From Alnus glutinosa (taxonomy: Eukaryota; Streptophyta; Magnoliopsida; Fagales; Betulaceae): a stretch of 64,000 nucleotides of DNA. Every line of letters begins with the position of its first letter. Within the stretch, counting starts at the first letter, position 1. The notes beneath the pieces are model-generated. The model searched no databases. It saw only the letters and a program-made list of their open reading frames with translations, and was not told where the DNA came from. Positions 13,201-23,343 of this stretch are shown piece after piece. The stretch covers positions 25,417,044 through 25,481,043 of the forward strand of contig NC_084887.1 in NCBI RefSeq assembly GCF_958979055.1, read 5' to 3'. The position numbers were made by a program, and so were the translations under genes.

Positions 13201-14074
13201 GATCCAATTTACACAACAAACCCGCCTCCCTCGACCGCATTTAGCTATCCAAGAATTCATTAGCTATGAGAACAAAATCCAAAATTTGCCGTCCTCCAAT
13301 GAAAGCATCCTGAAAGCTAGAAATATTTTTTTCCCAACATTGATTTGAACCTGTTAGAAAGGACATTCGAAATGAGTTTATAGACCCCTCCCACCAAACT
13401 AATCAGCCTGAAATCATTTACATCCACAGTGTTTGCCTTCTTAGGAATTAGGGAAACAAATGTTGCATTAAAGCTCTTCTCAAACTGGCATCTATGATGG
13501 AATTCTGAAAACACAGCCATAATATCTTGTTTCAATACAACCCAACACTTTTGAAAGAAAGCCATAGTGAACCCATTCGGACTCGGCGCCTTATCACCAT
13601 TCAGATATCGCACCACCTCCCACACCTCTTGCTCCTCAAATTCTCGTTCTAACCAAATACTTTCCTCCGCATCAATGGATGAGAAAGATAACCCATCCAC
13701 CTTAGGCCGCCACATACTCTGCTCGGTAAACAATTTGTCGTAGTAGTGTACAATATGCTCATTGATTGCTACATGATCACTAGACATAGCCCCATTTATC
13801 CTTAATGCTCACACTTGATTGTATCTACGATGCGAATTGGCCATCCTATGGAATTTTTTTTTGTTGTTGTCCCCTTCTTTCAATCACAAAGCCTGAGATT
13901 TCTGCCTCCAATTTACCTCCTCAAAGAAGAGTGTTTTTTCCTGCTCCTTAATCATATCTGTCTCCAACAAACACACAAAATCTGCCTTCCATTCTCTGAG
14001 GTGCCTTTAATTCATAATCTTTTATTCAGCTCATTGAGCCCTCTTACATTCCATGTTACTATTTTAGGCTTCAT
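10207..14074 (-). pseudogene. LINE ORF2 remnant (endonuclease start, reverse transcriptase, zf-RVT)
   Basis: The start at 14074 encodes MKPKIVTWNVRGLNELNKRL, the usual opening of the plant LINE endonuclease. After about 35 residues it jumps (at LLETDM) to the region after the endonuclease (EEVNWRQKSQALWLKEG), so nearly the whole endonuclease is missing. The reverse transcriptase follows: VWEVVRYLNGDKAPSPNGF at about 13560-13630 and the catalytic box LLFVDDTSIF at about 12870-12900. The zf-RVT segment WCYMCKKNEKSIDHLLLHC is at about 11640-11700. Several stops and frameshifts interrupt it. The frame continues from CERN before the solo LTR to ARLFENVE after it. It cannot encode an active protein. 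Confidence 0.85.
10361..11445 (+). mobile_element. Solo LTR (probably Copia type) inserted in the LINE
   Basis: The segment starts TGTTAG and ends TTTCA, is 1085 bp long, and is flanked by CATTA (10356-10360) and CATTC (11446-11450), a 5-bp target duplication with one change. Removing it and one duplication rejoins the LINE reading frame (RERN then ARLFEN). A TATA-like box (CCTATAAATAGAGGG) lies at about 10977-10991, as expected for an LTR promoter on the plus strand. Its 5' half is rich in GTCCGGA words. There is no gag or pol next to it, so it is a solo LTR. Open frames inside it are not genes. Confidence 0.75.
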
Positions 14075-14597
14075 TATAACAAGAATAGCCCCTACCCTTT
14101 CATTTCCTTCTATTTGAGTAATCCCCCTTCTTATCATAATTGATGGAACAATCCAAGTGCTTTCTCTCCTGTTGGCCTTTCATTTCTGATGCTACGGTAG
14201 CCATATCCATAGTTTCAGCTATTGTTTGATCCCGTGTAACTTCAATTTCTTCAAACAGTGACATCAATTTATCCTCAAACCGATCACATGACAAACCTAC
14301 TATTTTGTAAAAACCCTTCACCCGCTCAACCACCCATCTAGGAGACACATTAGAACTGGGCTCCTTTCCCACACTCACTAATTGGCTCATTGCCCAAACT
14401 TGCACCTACTAATTGTGTATGACCTATGTGTCATTCGCATATGGGGTACAACCATGGCCAAGTGTGACTCCGAACTACAGCTTACTGGCAGGTTAAGATT
14501 GTAATTAGATGTTCCGCAGGATTCTACACTCGTTTGGCATTTATGAAGGCAACAAGTAGCTCCTGCGCCTGAACCTACTCTAGCGCCTTAAGTGTTA

Positions 14598-15450
14598 GAG
14601 CACTAGTAGCAGTGTATTGGGTAGCACTGTAGCTACCCAATAGCTTATTTTAATTAAAAAAAAAAATGTCTCTCTCCTCTCTCCTCTCTCCTTTACGCAC
14701 TTGTCCTCGCACAGATTTCTCTTTGTTTTCATGTCGTCCCACCATGTCCACAACCACCGAAGAACATGAATTTCAGACACGAACCAACACTCAATTCCTC
14801 ACTTTTCTTTGTGGTTTGAAAGCTTCTACAGAAGGAAAACCCCAATTCAACAAATAAAACCCCTTGCCCAACTCAGACTTCAAAATACCCAAACTGATTC
14901 AAGAAAAGAAAACCCCAATTCAACAAAGAGGAACATGAAATCCTTGCCCTACGTTTCCAGAATCTACGCCATGATGTGAGATTTTCAAAATTTACACTAT
15001 GATATAAGATCCCCTAAGAACAAAACCCACCCACCATGAACAAAATCCCGGAAACCCCTACCGTAGAAACAAAAAGGAAAGACATCGGCTGGACAACACA
15101 ACTAAGCTCGACGAGTTGCACTTTTCTTTGGAAACAGTGGGACAATCCACCTTTCTTTATGGATTTGCTTCACATGATGGGAAGATGGGGATGAGAGGGA
15201 GATGAGAGAGATGGAATTGGAGACGAAGACAGATGAGAGAGAAGACAAAATGATGAAGATGATGCTTCTGAAGAGTGGAGATTAATTAAAGTTAAAAAGA
15301 AAAAAAAAATGTAAAACGTAAAAAAATAATATTTTAATATATAGGGAAGCTGTTGTGAGGTATTTTTGTATAGGGAAAAAAAAAAGTGGTTTGGTTCTCT
15401 AAATTTTTCTTAAAATAGGGAAAATGGTTGGGAATCTGCTGCTAGTGCTC
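14598..15450. mobile_element. PIF/Harbinger-type non-autonomous element, 853 bp
   Basis: The terminal inverted repeat is GAGCACTAGTAGCAG at the left and its reverse complement with one mismatch at the right, flanked by TTA on both sides (14595-14597 and 15451-15453). The right end resembles that of the element at 4237-5163. It lies directly beside the 5' end of the LINE. No transposase frame is visible. Confidence 0.85.
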
Positions 15451-15752
15451 TTACCCCTGCCTCAAGCAGACTAGGTGGTAGCTGACCTAGTATGAAACTT
15501 TCTTGGTATATGTATTCCAAAAGTTTTAGGAAGAGAAAGCTAGTTTCCACACAAGAAAAAAGCATATTCGCGAAAGAGAGAAAAGTAACAAAAACTAAAA
15601 TGAAGAAAGAGAAGAGAGTTTGATGTAGTGCAAATGTTGGTGAAAATTGTGGGCTCGTTTGCTAATATTTTTTAGGGTAAATTTAGCTTGGGGGTTCTGT
15701 ATAAAACCTACAACATATGTGCTATAACTTTCTTTCTAAAAAGTATTAACAA

Positions 15753-16030
15753 GGGGAAAAGACACTTTATCCCCCTGATTTATCTACGTTGTGGCAATAT
15801 AGCCCCCAATGTATCAAAATTTAAATATGACCCCCCTAAACTTGCCAACGTGTGGCAAAAAATACAATCCGTCCATCCGCCCGTCTGTTTGGACCGAAAA
15901 TCGGTCACATGCGTTGCACGTGACCGTTTAAGACATATCTCCTACCCAAAATACCCCCGCCTCATCCAGCCTTTATCCCGTGCGTGCGTGTCTTTTTCCC
16001 TTTGTCTCATGCGTGCATTTGGTCCCCACT
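15753..16030 (+). repeat. Left terminal inverted repeat of the MULE
   Basis: It matches the reverse complement of 22267-22544 at well over 90% by eye over its full length; the outermost two bases differ. The outer end carries GGAAAAGACACTTTA. The MULE transposase reads away from this repeat, so it probably held the promoter. Confidence 0.92.
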
Positions 16031-16798
16031 TAGCAATGTCGAACGTTCTACACAAAGGCTGACCTACCGAGACTTTGTCGCCGAACTCCACATCAACAAC
16101 ATGGGATCTTTCAGAACATATCAACTCCAAAAGGCGTTCAATAAAGGTCAGTGCCTTTTTCTAAATGGTTAAAGTATTTTTTTTTTGTAGGTGATTTGGG
16201 GGGTTTTGTTAATCTAGGCTTTCGGATTTGGGGGTTTTTGTTAGTTAATGGTTGTTGGATTTAGTGCTTTTGTTAATGTTGTTTGTTAAGTCTCATGTTT
16301 TTATATATAAATTGACTGCGATTTGGGTATAAAAAAATGTTAGGGTTTGTCGGGATTTGTGGGTTTTGGTCTATGGGTTTTATATTCATTCATAGTGGTC
16401 CCGATCTGTCATGTTTTCAATATTTTGGTATGCTTGGACTGAGACAATGATCGAAATAAAGTGGTCCCGATCTGTAATTTTTTCACCAAGAGTGCTTTGC
16501 ACTATGGTTTGTCAGGATTTTGGGGTTTATATGCAGTGATGTATATGCTACTTTATAGCATCTACTTTATAGTAGTTTGCATTTAAAATAGCGCATTTTT
16601 AAAAGTATACCCCTTTATAGCATCTACTTTATATGCAGTGATGTTGGAGCATTATGTAGGACCATTATTTTGATGTTGTACTGTACATTGGGCCCTGATG
16701 CTACTGACATGTGTTGTGTATATTAGTTGCAGTGACTTATTTATTATAGTGGTCCCTTTGTCCCATTGATAATGTATTTTGTTGTGTGCATGTGTAGG

Positions 16799-19700
16799 AT
16801 GAAGTTGGTTTTTGAGATAAACCACGGGGGTAGGTTTGACAGAAAATATGGATGTATTTATGTGGGGGTCAAGTGGATGTTCATCCAGAACATGTGGATC
16901 CGGATAATATGACATATGTCTTGATTGAGTCTATTTTGGGACAATATGGGTACAGTCCAGGTGATTTGATTTACGTTAGGGACCCTACCAAAATCTAGTG
17001 GATGGTTTACAACTACTTTCCTCAGATTATGATGTGGCTTATTTGGTTGCCAAACATGTGGATACTCCTGTTGTAGAGCTTTATATTGTTTCTTTCCAAA
17101 GTAATGTAGGTGAGGATGGGAAAGATTGGGAAAATGATGAAGAGGAAGATGATGGAGGTAGGGTTGATTATAACGATACATGGTGGGATGATAGAATAAG
17201 TGATGATGAAGATGTTTTTGATTGTCTGGTGGATAGTGCTGGCCCCCCAACAATGCCAGAAATGGATGAGGGTGTGGAGGGTGATCGAGAAGATGGGGAT
17301 GAGGATGGGGATGAGGATGGGGATGGGGATGGTGATGATAGTGCTGATGTAGAGGGTGGGGGTGAGAGTGGGGATCTTTTGGATGATGGTAATGGCGAGA
17401 GTAGGCCATCTGGTAACATCAAAATGACATCATTTGAAGATGTTGAGGTTGATGAAAGAGACTCTGACATTGGTAGAAGTGACATTCTATTGTCACCAAT
17501 TGTTAGTGAAGATGAAGATGGTGGGATTTCATCTTACCATGGTGTGGAGTTCCAAGAAATTGACCTAGGCAATCCAGAATTGAAGCTTAAAATGAAGTTC
17601 TCTAGCATACAACTTTTTAGAGAAGCTGTTAAGCAGTACAATGTTAGAAGGGGAAATGACATAAAGTTTGTGAAAAATGAAATAGCAAAGTGTGTAGCAG
17701 TATGTAGAGATCCATCTTGTCAGTATAGAGTTTACGGTAAACAGATGGTGACTGAGGCATCATTTGAATTGAGGTCCTTAAGACCTAAACATACTTGTTC
17801 TCGAGTATACAAAAGTTCAATTGTCAATTCGAGGTGGATATCAGATAAACTATATGATAAGTTTAAAATTCAGCCGGACATGCCACTGCAAGTGATACAA
17901 GATTAAGTGAAGAGGAAATTGAATGTTGAAGTAAGTAGGAGTCAAATGTATAGAGGTAGGAAGAAGGCAGGGAAGAGGTTGTACGGTTGTTTGGGTGAGC
18001 AGTATGGCAGGTTGTGGGATTACTGTGAGACTTTAAGGCGTACTAACCCGGGCAGTTGTGTAATGCTTAAGTTTGAAAAAACAAACCCTAATTTGCCTGC
18101 TAAGTTTCATAGACTCTACATGTCCCTTGCAGCCATGAAGAAAGGGTTCTTGGAAGGTTGTAGGCCTGTCATAGGCCTAGACGGGTGCTTTTTGAAAGGA
18201 CCCTACAAGGGAATATTATTGGCTGCGGTTGGTCGAGATGCCAACAACAACATGTACCCGATTGCAATTGCCGTTGTAGAATCTGAGACAAAAGATAGTT
18301 GGACTTGGTTCTTGGAGTGCCTAGTTTCAGATCTTGGTTCACATGAGAGGCATACTTCTCCACCATTCATTTCTGATCGGCAAAAAGTTAGTTAAATTAA
18401 TTACTTACATAGTTTTATATATTATGATTTCCTGATTTTTTTTTTTTTCTACATGTAAACTTACCCTTTTGTACATTGGAATGATGCAGGGTCTTATTCC
18501 AAGTTTTGATACTGTTATTCCAATGGCAGATCATCGAATATGTGTACGGCATTTATATGCCAACTTTCAAGATAATGGGTTTCGAGGGGTGGCCTTGAAG
18601 GAATTGTTGTGGAAGGCAGCATTGTCTTACACTGAGGTTGACTTCAAAATACATATGGAAGAAATTAAGAGAATAGTCCTGAGGCATTTGACTACCTAGA
18701 CAAGGTTGACCCCAGTGGATGGTCACGAGCATGGTTCAACGAATCTCCCAAATGTGACCTCCTTGTCAACAATATCTCCGAATGCTTCAATTCATATATC
18801 TTGAAGGCTCGAGACAAGCCTATTCTGACAATGCTTGAGATGATTAGGAAGCAGCTCATGAGAACGTACCAACTGAAAAGAGATGGCATCAGCAAATTGG
18901 AAGGTAAGATGTGCCCTAGAATTGTTGAAAAGCTTGAGGCCGTTGGTGAAGCGGCATCGGACTACCTTTCCCATTATTCTAGCGATGGTATGTTTGAAGT
19001 GGTGGAAGGAAGAAGGCAATATGTTGTTGATATCCGGAATAGGAAATGTGGCTACAGGAGGTGGTAGATGACTGGGATCCCATGTGCACATGCACATTCT
19101 GCCATAACCTTTCATGGACATCACCCTGAGGATTATGTGGATCCATGCTATACCATTGAGACGTACAAAAAGGCCTATGCTCCACTCATATATCCAATGC
19201 CTAGTGACGAACAGTGGATTTGGACTGAGCATGATGTTTTGGATCCGCCAAGATCAAGATTGATGCCAGGCAGACCTCGGAAGGCTAGAGTAAGAGGTCC
19301 TGATGAGTTGAGAGTTCCTCATAATCTTTATAGGATGAGAAAGTTCGGATTGAAGGGTAGGTGTGGGCTTTGCAAGGTGGTTGGACACAACACCAGGACT
19401 TGTCCAAAGAAAAAGGAGCAAGCATCTAATTATATGCAACCCGCAACAGAAGTTTATTTGCCTATTCCACCCGGAGCAAGTTTGCTTACTCCACCCACAC
19501 CAAGTGTTAGTTTCACTAAGCAATATGTTTATATTATATTTGATGTGTTATTTGATTTGTAACTTCATTATTTAATGTGCTATTGATGTTGGCCTTCAGA
19601 CCCAAAGCATTGGATGTAGCAGTAGTACAAGGGGAGGTGAACAAACAGCAACCAACAGTCGAAAGGGAGGGGCACAACCATCAACCAAAAAAGTATGTGG

Positions 19701-20330
19701 GATTCAATTTTTGACCTAAAATTCACTTTAATTACTTGGGGATGATAGTGATTAATCACATGTGTTTTGGTTCTTAGAAGAGTTTAAGGACAATTATTGG
19801 TGATACACAGCAAGCCATTGCCCCTCCTACTGCAACAGTTGAGCCCACTGCCCCACCTACTGCAACAATTGAGAGAAATTTGGTACTTATCTTACTTTAG
19901 TTTAGTATTTAAAATGCATCTTACTTACCTACCAGCTTATTTATCAATCTTCTTTAGACTAAACTTATGGCAGGAAAGTGACCTTGTTGGACTTAGATTG
20001 CCAAGTTGGAACAGGCAACCGACAGCACCCAGACCACCACCACCATCACCCAGGAGAGAGTCTAGCAGAATCAAGAACATGTTTCGGACAGTTCCAATTA
20101 ATCCTCAACCTCCTGTTTTTATTAACCTGACTGCTAGGTCTATTGGTGCTGGAGACACAAGAGGAAAAGTAGTTGGATTGACTCCAAGAACCCCACAAGT
20201 TGCTGACAGTGGTGTAGTGGCAACATCCTCAACAGTGGCCAAAGGAAAAAGGATGGTACACTCCATTGAAAAAGGATTACAAATTATGGAATTAAAGCAG
20301 AAAAAGAAAAGGCCAGAATGGAGGCATTGA
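16799..20330 (+). pseudogene. MULE transposase (mudrA-like), degraded
   Basis: The frame opens MKLVFEINHGGRFDRKYGC at 16799, directly after a splice acceptor. It then shows an acidic DEDGDEDGDGDGDD region (about 17200-17350), a MuDR DNA-binding region (FREAVKQYNVRRGNDIKF, with CRDPSCQYRVYG and HTC, about 17610-17850), a MULE catalytic domain (GLDGCFLKGPYKGILLAAVG, about 18170-18235), and a SWIM-type zinc finger (CGYRRW, stop, then MTGIPCAHA, about 19045-19095). A GT-AG intron lies at 18388-18489, and further introns follow after about 19500. At least three defects are visible: frameshifts near 16870 and 16995, a TAA at 17904-17906, a frameshift near 18680, and a TAG inside the SWIM finger. 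The last exon ends at about 20330 (QKKKRPEWRH). It is inactive. Confidence 0.9.
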
Positions 20331-20584
20331 TTTTTTTTTTACATGCTTTTTATTTTTTGGAATGTAATGATTGGTATGTGACCGGTGTTGTAATGGTTTG
20401 TTTTGGGATTGTAATGGTTTTTGGAATGTTTGTTTTTTGGACTGTATAGTTTTTTGGGAAGTTTGTATGTGACCGATGTTGGACTTTTGGTTTGTGTGAA
20501 GTAGTTTATGGACATATTTAGACAGATTTGGATCATGTAAGTTTGACTTGCAAATGTTGAAATGTTGTTTATGTAAATGGTCAT

Positions 20585-20905
20585 GTATGTTTGGTAATGA
20601 TAGTTTGGATGTATGATGGACAAATTTTTGGACAGGTTTTGGTATGCATGTTTGGACATTTTTGGTGCAATTTTTTATACCAATTTTTTTTTTCCAACCA
20701 TGTAAGATTATTTTTGGACAGGTTTTGGTATGCATATTTGGACACTTTTGGTGCAATTTTTGATACCCAAAAAAACTTTCAACCATTTTGATTATTTGTT
20801 GACAGATTTGTTTATGCATGTTTGAACAGATTTGGACAGGTTTTGGTATGCATGTCTTAAAACACTTTTGTGGACACATTTGTTTATGCATTTTTGGTGA
20901 AATTT
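20585..20905. repeat. Degenerate tandem repeats inside the MULE
   Basis: The phrase GGACAGGTTTTGGTATGCAT recurs near 20630, 20715 and 20835, with a weaker copy near 20800, each followed by a TTTGGACA...TTGGTGCAATTTTT phrase. Spacing is about 86 bp. The repeats lie between the two convergent pseudogenes. Confidence 0.7.
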
Positions 20906-21215
20906 ATTATACAAGTGAATTGCAACTACAAGTGAATATATGTTGACAAATTTGGTTATTTGCTTCCTAATTTAAGCCTTACATCATTGGTGCATTCGGG
21001 TTGTCCATTTTAGCTCCCATCATGCATTCCATACAAATTTATCTACGCAAACATCATAAACACATAAAAAAAAACGGATAATGTTTATAAAACAAAACCA
21101 CCCAAAACATCAACATAAACACATACAAAAAATGGATTATGTGTACTAAACAAAGCCACCCTAAACATCACCATAAACACATCACCCTAAACCCTAAACA
21201 AAAGCATCATTGTCT

Positions 21216-22190
21216 TCATGGTAACAACATACAATAATGTCTGGAATCGAACACACCTTTCGATTCTGATCCAGCCATAAACACATATACAATTATCAAT
21301 ATCCATGTACATACAATTACTGTCTTATAAATCTTCTTCGATGTTTTGTATTTGATCTCCCAAATCTCGATTTCTTTACGAAGGGCGGCAATTTCACACT
21401 CCATATTTGCCTTCGACTTTGCAACTTCTGCTTCAACTACAAATTGACATCGTTCAGCTTCTTCTGTCTCCATCTTCGCTTTCAACTTTTCAACTTTAGT
21501 TTCCACCATTGTACGACATCATGCAACTTCTTGAATCAAACTTATATGCCATTCCCGCAAACGATGTACCACCCTCTCTCTATGTGAACACATTTTTGGA
21601 TCAACCCACTCCCAAAAATGACAAGCCTGATTAATCTGCAACACCAAAACAAAAAACCAGAAAAAAAAAAAAAAAAAAAAGAAGAAAAAAAGAAAAGAAA
21701 AGATCCACAAAAGGTACTCAAATTTCAACCCACATACCCGAGCTTATATAATCAACCCACGCATATATAATCAACTCATACCCGAGCTTACAACACAGAA
21801 AGGTTCAAACATTATTTCCTCAAATGTCAGGCTCCAGATTTTTTTGTTTCAAATTAATATGCAATATACGACATACCCAGCATTAAAATACCTAAATGCA
21901 CCATATATGCGACATACCCAGCATAAAATATACACTTAAAAATCTAAACCCTAAATTACCTTATACTTCTCGCATTTTATAAATCTTCTACCGAAATTTC
22001 GTTCAGTGTAGGAGGTTAACGTACAGGCCGGTGCCCCGCAATAATATAGCCGCTTTGCATTCGAAGTTGCCCCACTCCTTGAAGACTTTGAGTCCGTTGA
22101 AGCAGTGCCCGATGGTTGCGTAGAAGCAGAGCCCGATGTTTGCATCTTCGAGGAATGGTGCGAATACGGGTTAGCAATGTCGAAAGCCAA
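21216..22190 (-). pseudogene. Second MULE gene: GRF-type zinc finger, coiled coil and C-terminal membrane segment
   Basis: Two exons on the minus strand: 22190-21960 and 21635-21216, joined by a GT-AG intron. The first exon encodes a Ser/Thr-rich N-terminus and the start of a GRF zinc finger (CGAPACTLTS, NFGRRFIKC). The second completes it (INQACHFWEWVDPK), then gives a long charged helix likely to form a coiled coil (VEKLKAKMETEEAERC, MECEIAALRKEIEIWEIKY) and a hydrophobic segment (TVIVCTWILIIVYVFMAG) near the end. One in-frame TGA at 21519-21521 lies between EVA and CRTMVE, probably from CGA. GRF fingers bind single-stranded nucleic acid in known proteins. Its role in the element is unknown; position and direction resemble mudrB, but I see no similarity to that protein. 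Confidence 0.75.
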
Positions 22191-22266
22191 AAGCCCACTT
22201 GGAAAACCCTAGTTCTTGCATAGCTGTTGGTGAAGGAGATGAGAAAAATGGTTGCGAAAACTGGGG

Positions 22267-22544
22267 AGTGGGGACCAAATGCACGCATGAGAAAAAGGAA
22301 AAAAGACACGCACGCACGAGATAAAGGCTGAATGAGGCGGGGATATTTTGGGTAGGAGATATGTCTTAAACGGTCACGTGCGACGCATGTGACCGATTTT
22401 TCGTCCAAACAGACGGGCGGATGGACGGATTGTATTTTTTGCCACACGTTGGCAAGTTTGGGAGGGTCATATTTAAATTTTGGTACATTGGTGGCTATAT
22501 TGCCATAACATGGATAAATCAAGGGAGTAAAGTGTCTTTTCCTA
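22267..22544 (-). repeat. Right terminal inverted repeat of the MULE
   Basis: The inverted partner of 15753-16030. The GRF-finger pseudogene starts 77 bases inside it and reads away from it. Confidence 0.92.
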
Positions 22545-22897
22545 TATTAACAAATAAGCCGTGTGTTTTGCCCAGCTTAATGAGGCTGTGGTATTTACAA
22601 TTTTTCTATCTTTTTTCTGTTGGCTAGCTGCTCTGATTTTGAATTTGAACTCTGTTTTTGACGTCTTGATTTTGAATTGTAAGTCTTCATTTAATGTTTT
22701 TTAAGATAAAAGTTAATCTTTCCTGACAAGAAGTTATTTCGAATTGGAAGAAGAGAGGAGAGAGAGAGAGAGGCCCACAATATGACATAACAGTAGAGCT
22801 ACCTACCAAATCTCAGCCCTATCTGTAACCACTAACCACTTGTCTTTCTTACCAACTTGGTCAAATCCCTCCCACACTCCCCACCCATCCGAGTCTA

Positions 22898-23052
22898 GGG
22901 CAGTGCTGCGCAGTAGCAAAATTTCCGAAATTCTTCCGGAAATTTTGCTTGTGGATGGCATTTTTGTAATTATTCATAATTACAAGAAATGCCATCCACA
23001 AGCAAAATTTCCGGAAAAATTCCGGACATTTTGCTACTGCCAAACATTACCC
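22898..23052. mobile_element. 155-bp fold-back MITE, Mutator-type, upstream of the MYB gene
   Basis: The sequence is almost one long hairpin: the arms run from GGGCAGTGCTGCGCAGTAGC inward and mirror each other nearly to the centre (TAATTATTCATAATTA, about 22966-22982). It is flanked by the 9-bp direct repeat CCGAGTCTA (22889-22897 and 23053-23061), as for Mutator-class MITEs. Each arm holds a smaller palindrome around TTCCGGAA. It ends 291 bases before the MYB start codon, so it lies in the promoter or 5' UTR. Confidence 0.88.
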
Positions 23053-23148
23053 CCGAGTCTATTGCCTTTTGCCTCCCTCCCTCCCTCCCCCTACATATAT
23101 GACAGATACCATATCATATCTCTACGCTCCCTGAAGAATCAAAATCAT

Positions 23149-23170
23149 CTCTCTCTCTCTCTCTCTCAAA
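23149..23170. repeat. (CT)n tract in the presumed 5' leader of the MYB gene
   Basis: A run of CT dinucleotides lies about 175 bases before the start codon. CT tracts are common in plant 5' leaders; whether it is transcribed is inferred. Confidence 0.6.
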
Positions 23171-23343
23171 CTCTTGTTTTCCATTCTTATCCTCATTAGT
23201 TTCAAATAATTGGTACAGACAAAGGCGGTAAGAACCTCGGAAAACATCAAACAAAGCTTATCCATTCCATTTACTACTCTACAAAATTTTCTCCATATCT
23301 ATCCAGAAAATCCACCGCTTTATTCACACAAAACTTCGACGGC

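Larger units (their letters stand above)
10123..14405 (-). mobile_element. L1-type LINE, degraded, split by a solo LTR
   Basis: Read on the minus strand, the element runs from an ORF1-side remnant (about 14405-14100) through an endonuclease start, reverse transcriptase and zf-RVT region, to a 3' end with a poly(A) tail (seen as poly(T) at 10123-10132). The 3' terminal style (CACTTTTGTATACTTC followed by TGTATTA) matches the LINE tails at 59000-59097 and 52470-52520. A solo LTR (10361-11445) sits inside the 3' coding part. The 5' limit is uncertain, and I found no target duplication. Confidence 0.85.
15753..22544. mobile_element. Mutator-like element (MULE), 6.8 kb, two convergent broken genes
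   Basis: The element has 278-bp terminal inverted repeats (15753-16030 and 22267-22544) and a perfect 9-bp target duplication TATTAACAA (15744-15752 and 22545-22553). It carries a mudrA-like transposase pseudogene on + (about 16799-20330) and a second pseudogene on - (21216-22190). Each begins near one inverted repeat and runs inward, as mudrA and mudrB do in maize MuDR. A 9-bp duplication, long inverted repeats and a MULE transposase together make the class secure. Both genes have stops, so this copy is not autonomous. Confidence 0.93.

Noticed and set aside
16858..17409. His/Pro-rich open frame on the minus strand
   Set aside because: It is the antisense shadow of the Asp/Glu-Gly-rich region of the MULE transposase.
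17168..17485. Ser/Pro-rich open frame on the minus strand
   Set aside because: It is another antisense shadow of the same acidic MULE region; low-complexity DNA keeps all frames open.
20292..20891. 199-residue Lys/His/Cys-rich frame on the minus strand
   Set aside because: It is produced by the degenerate tandem repeat between the two MULE pseudogenes.
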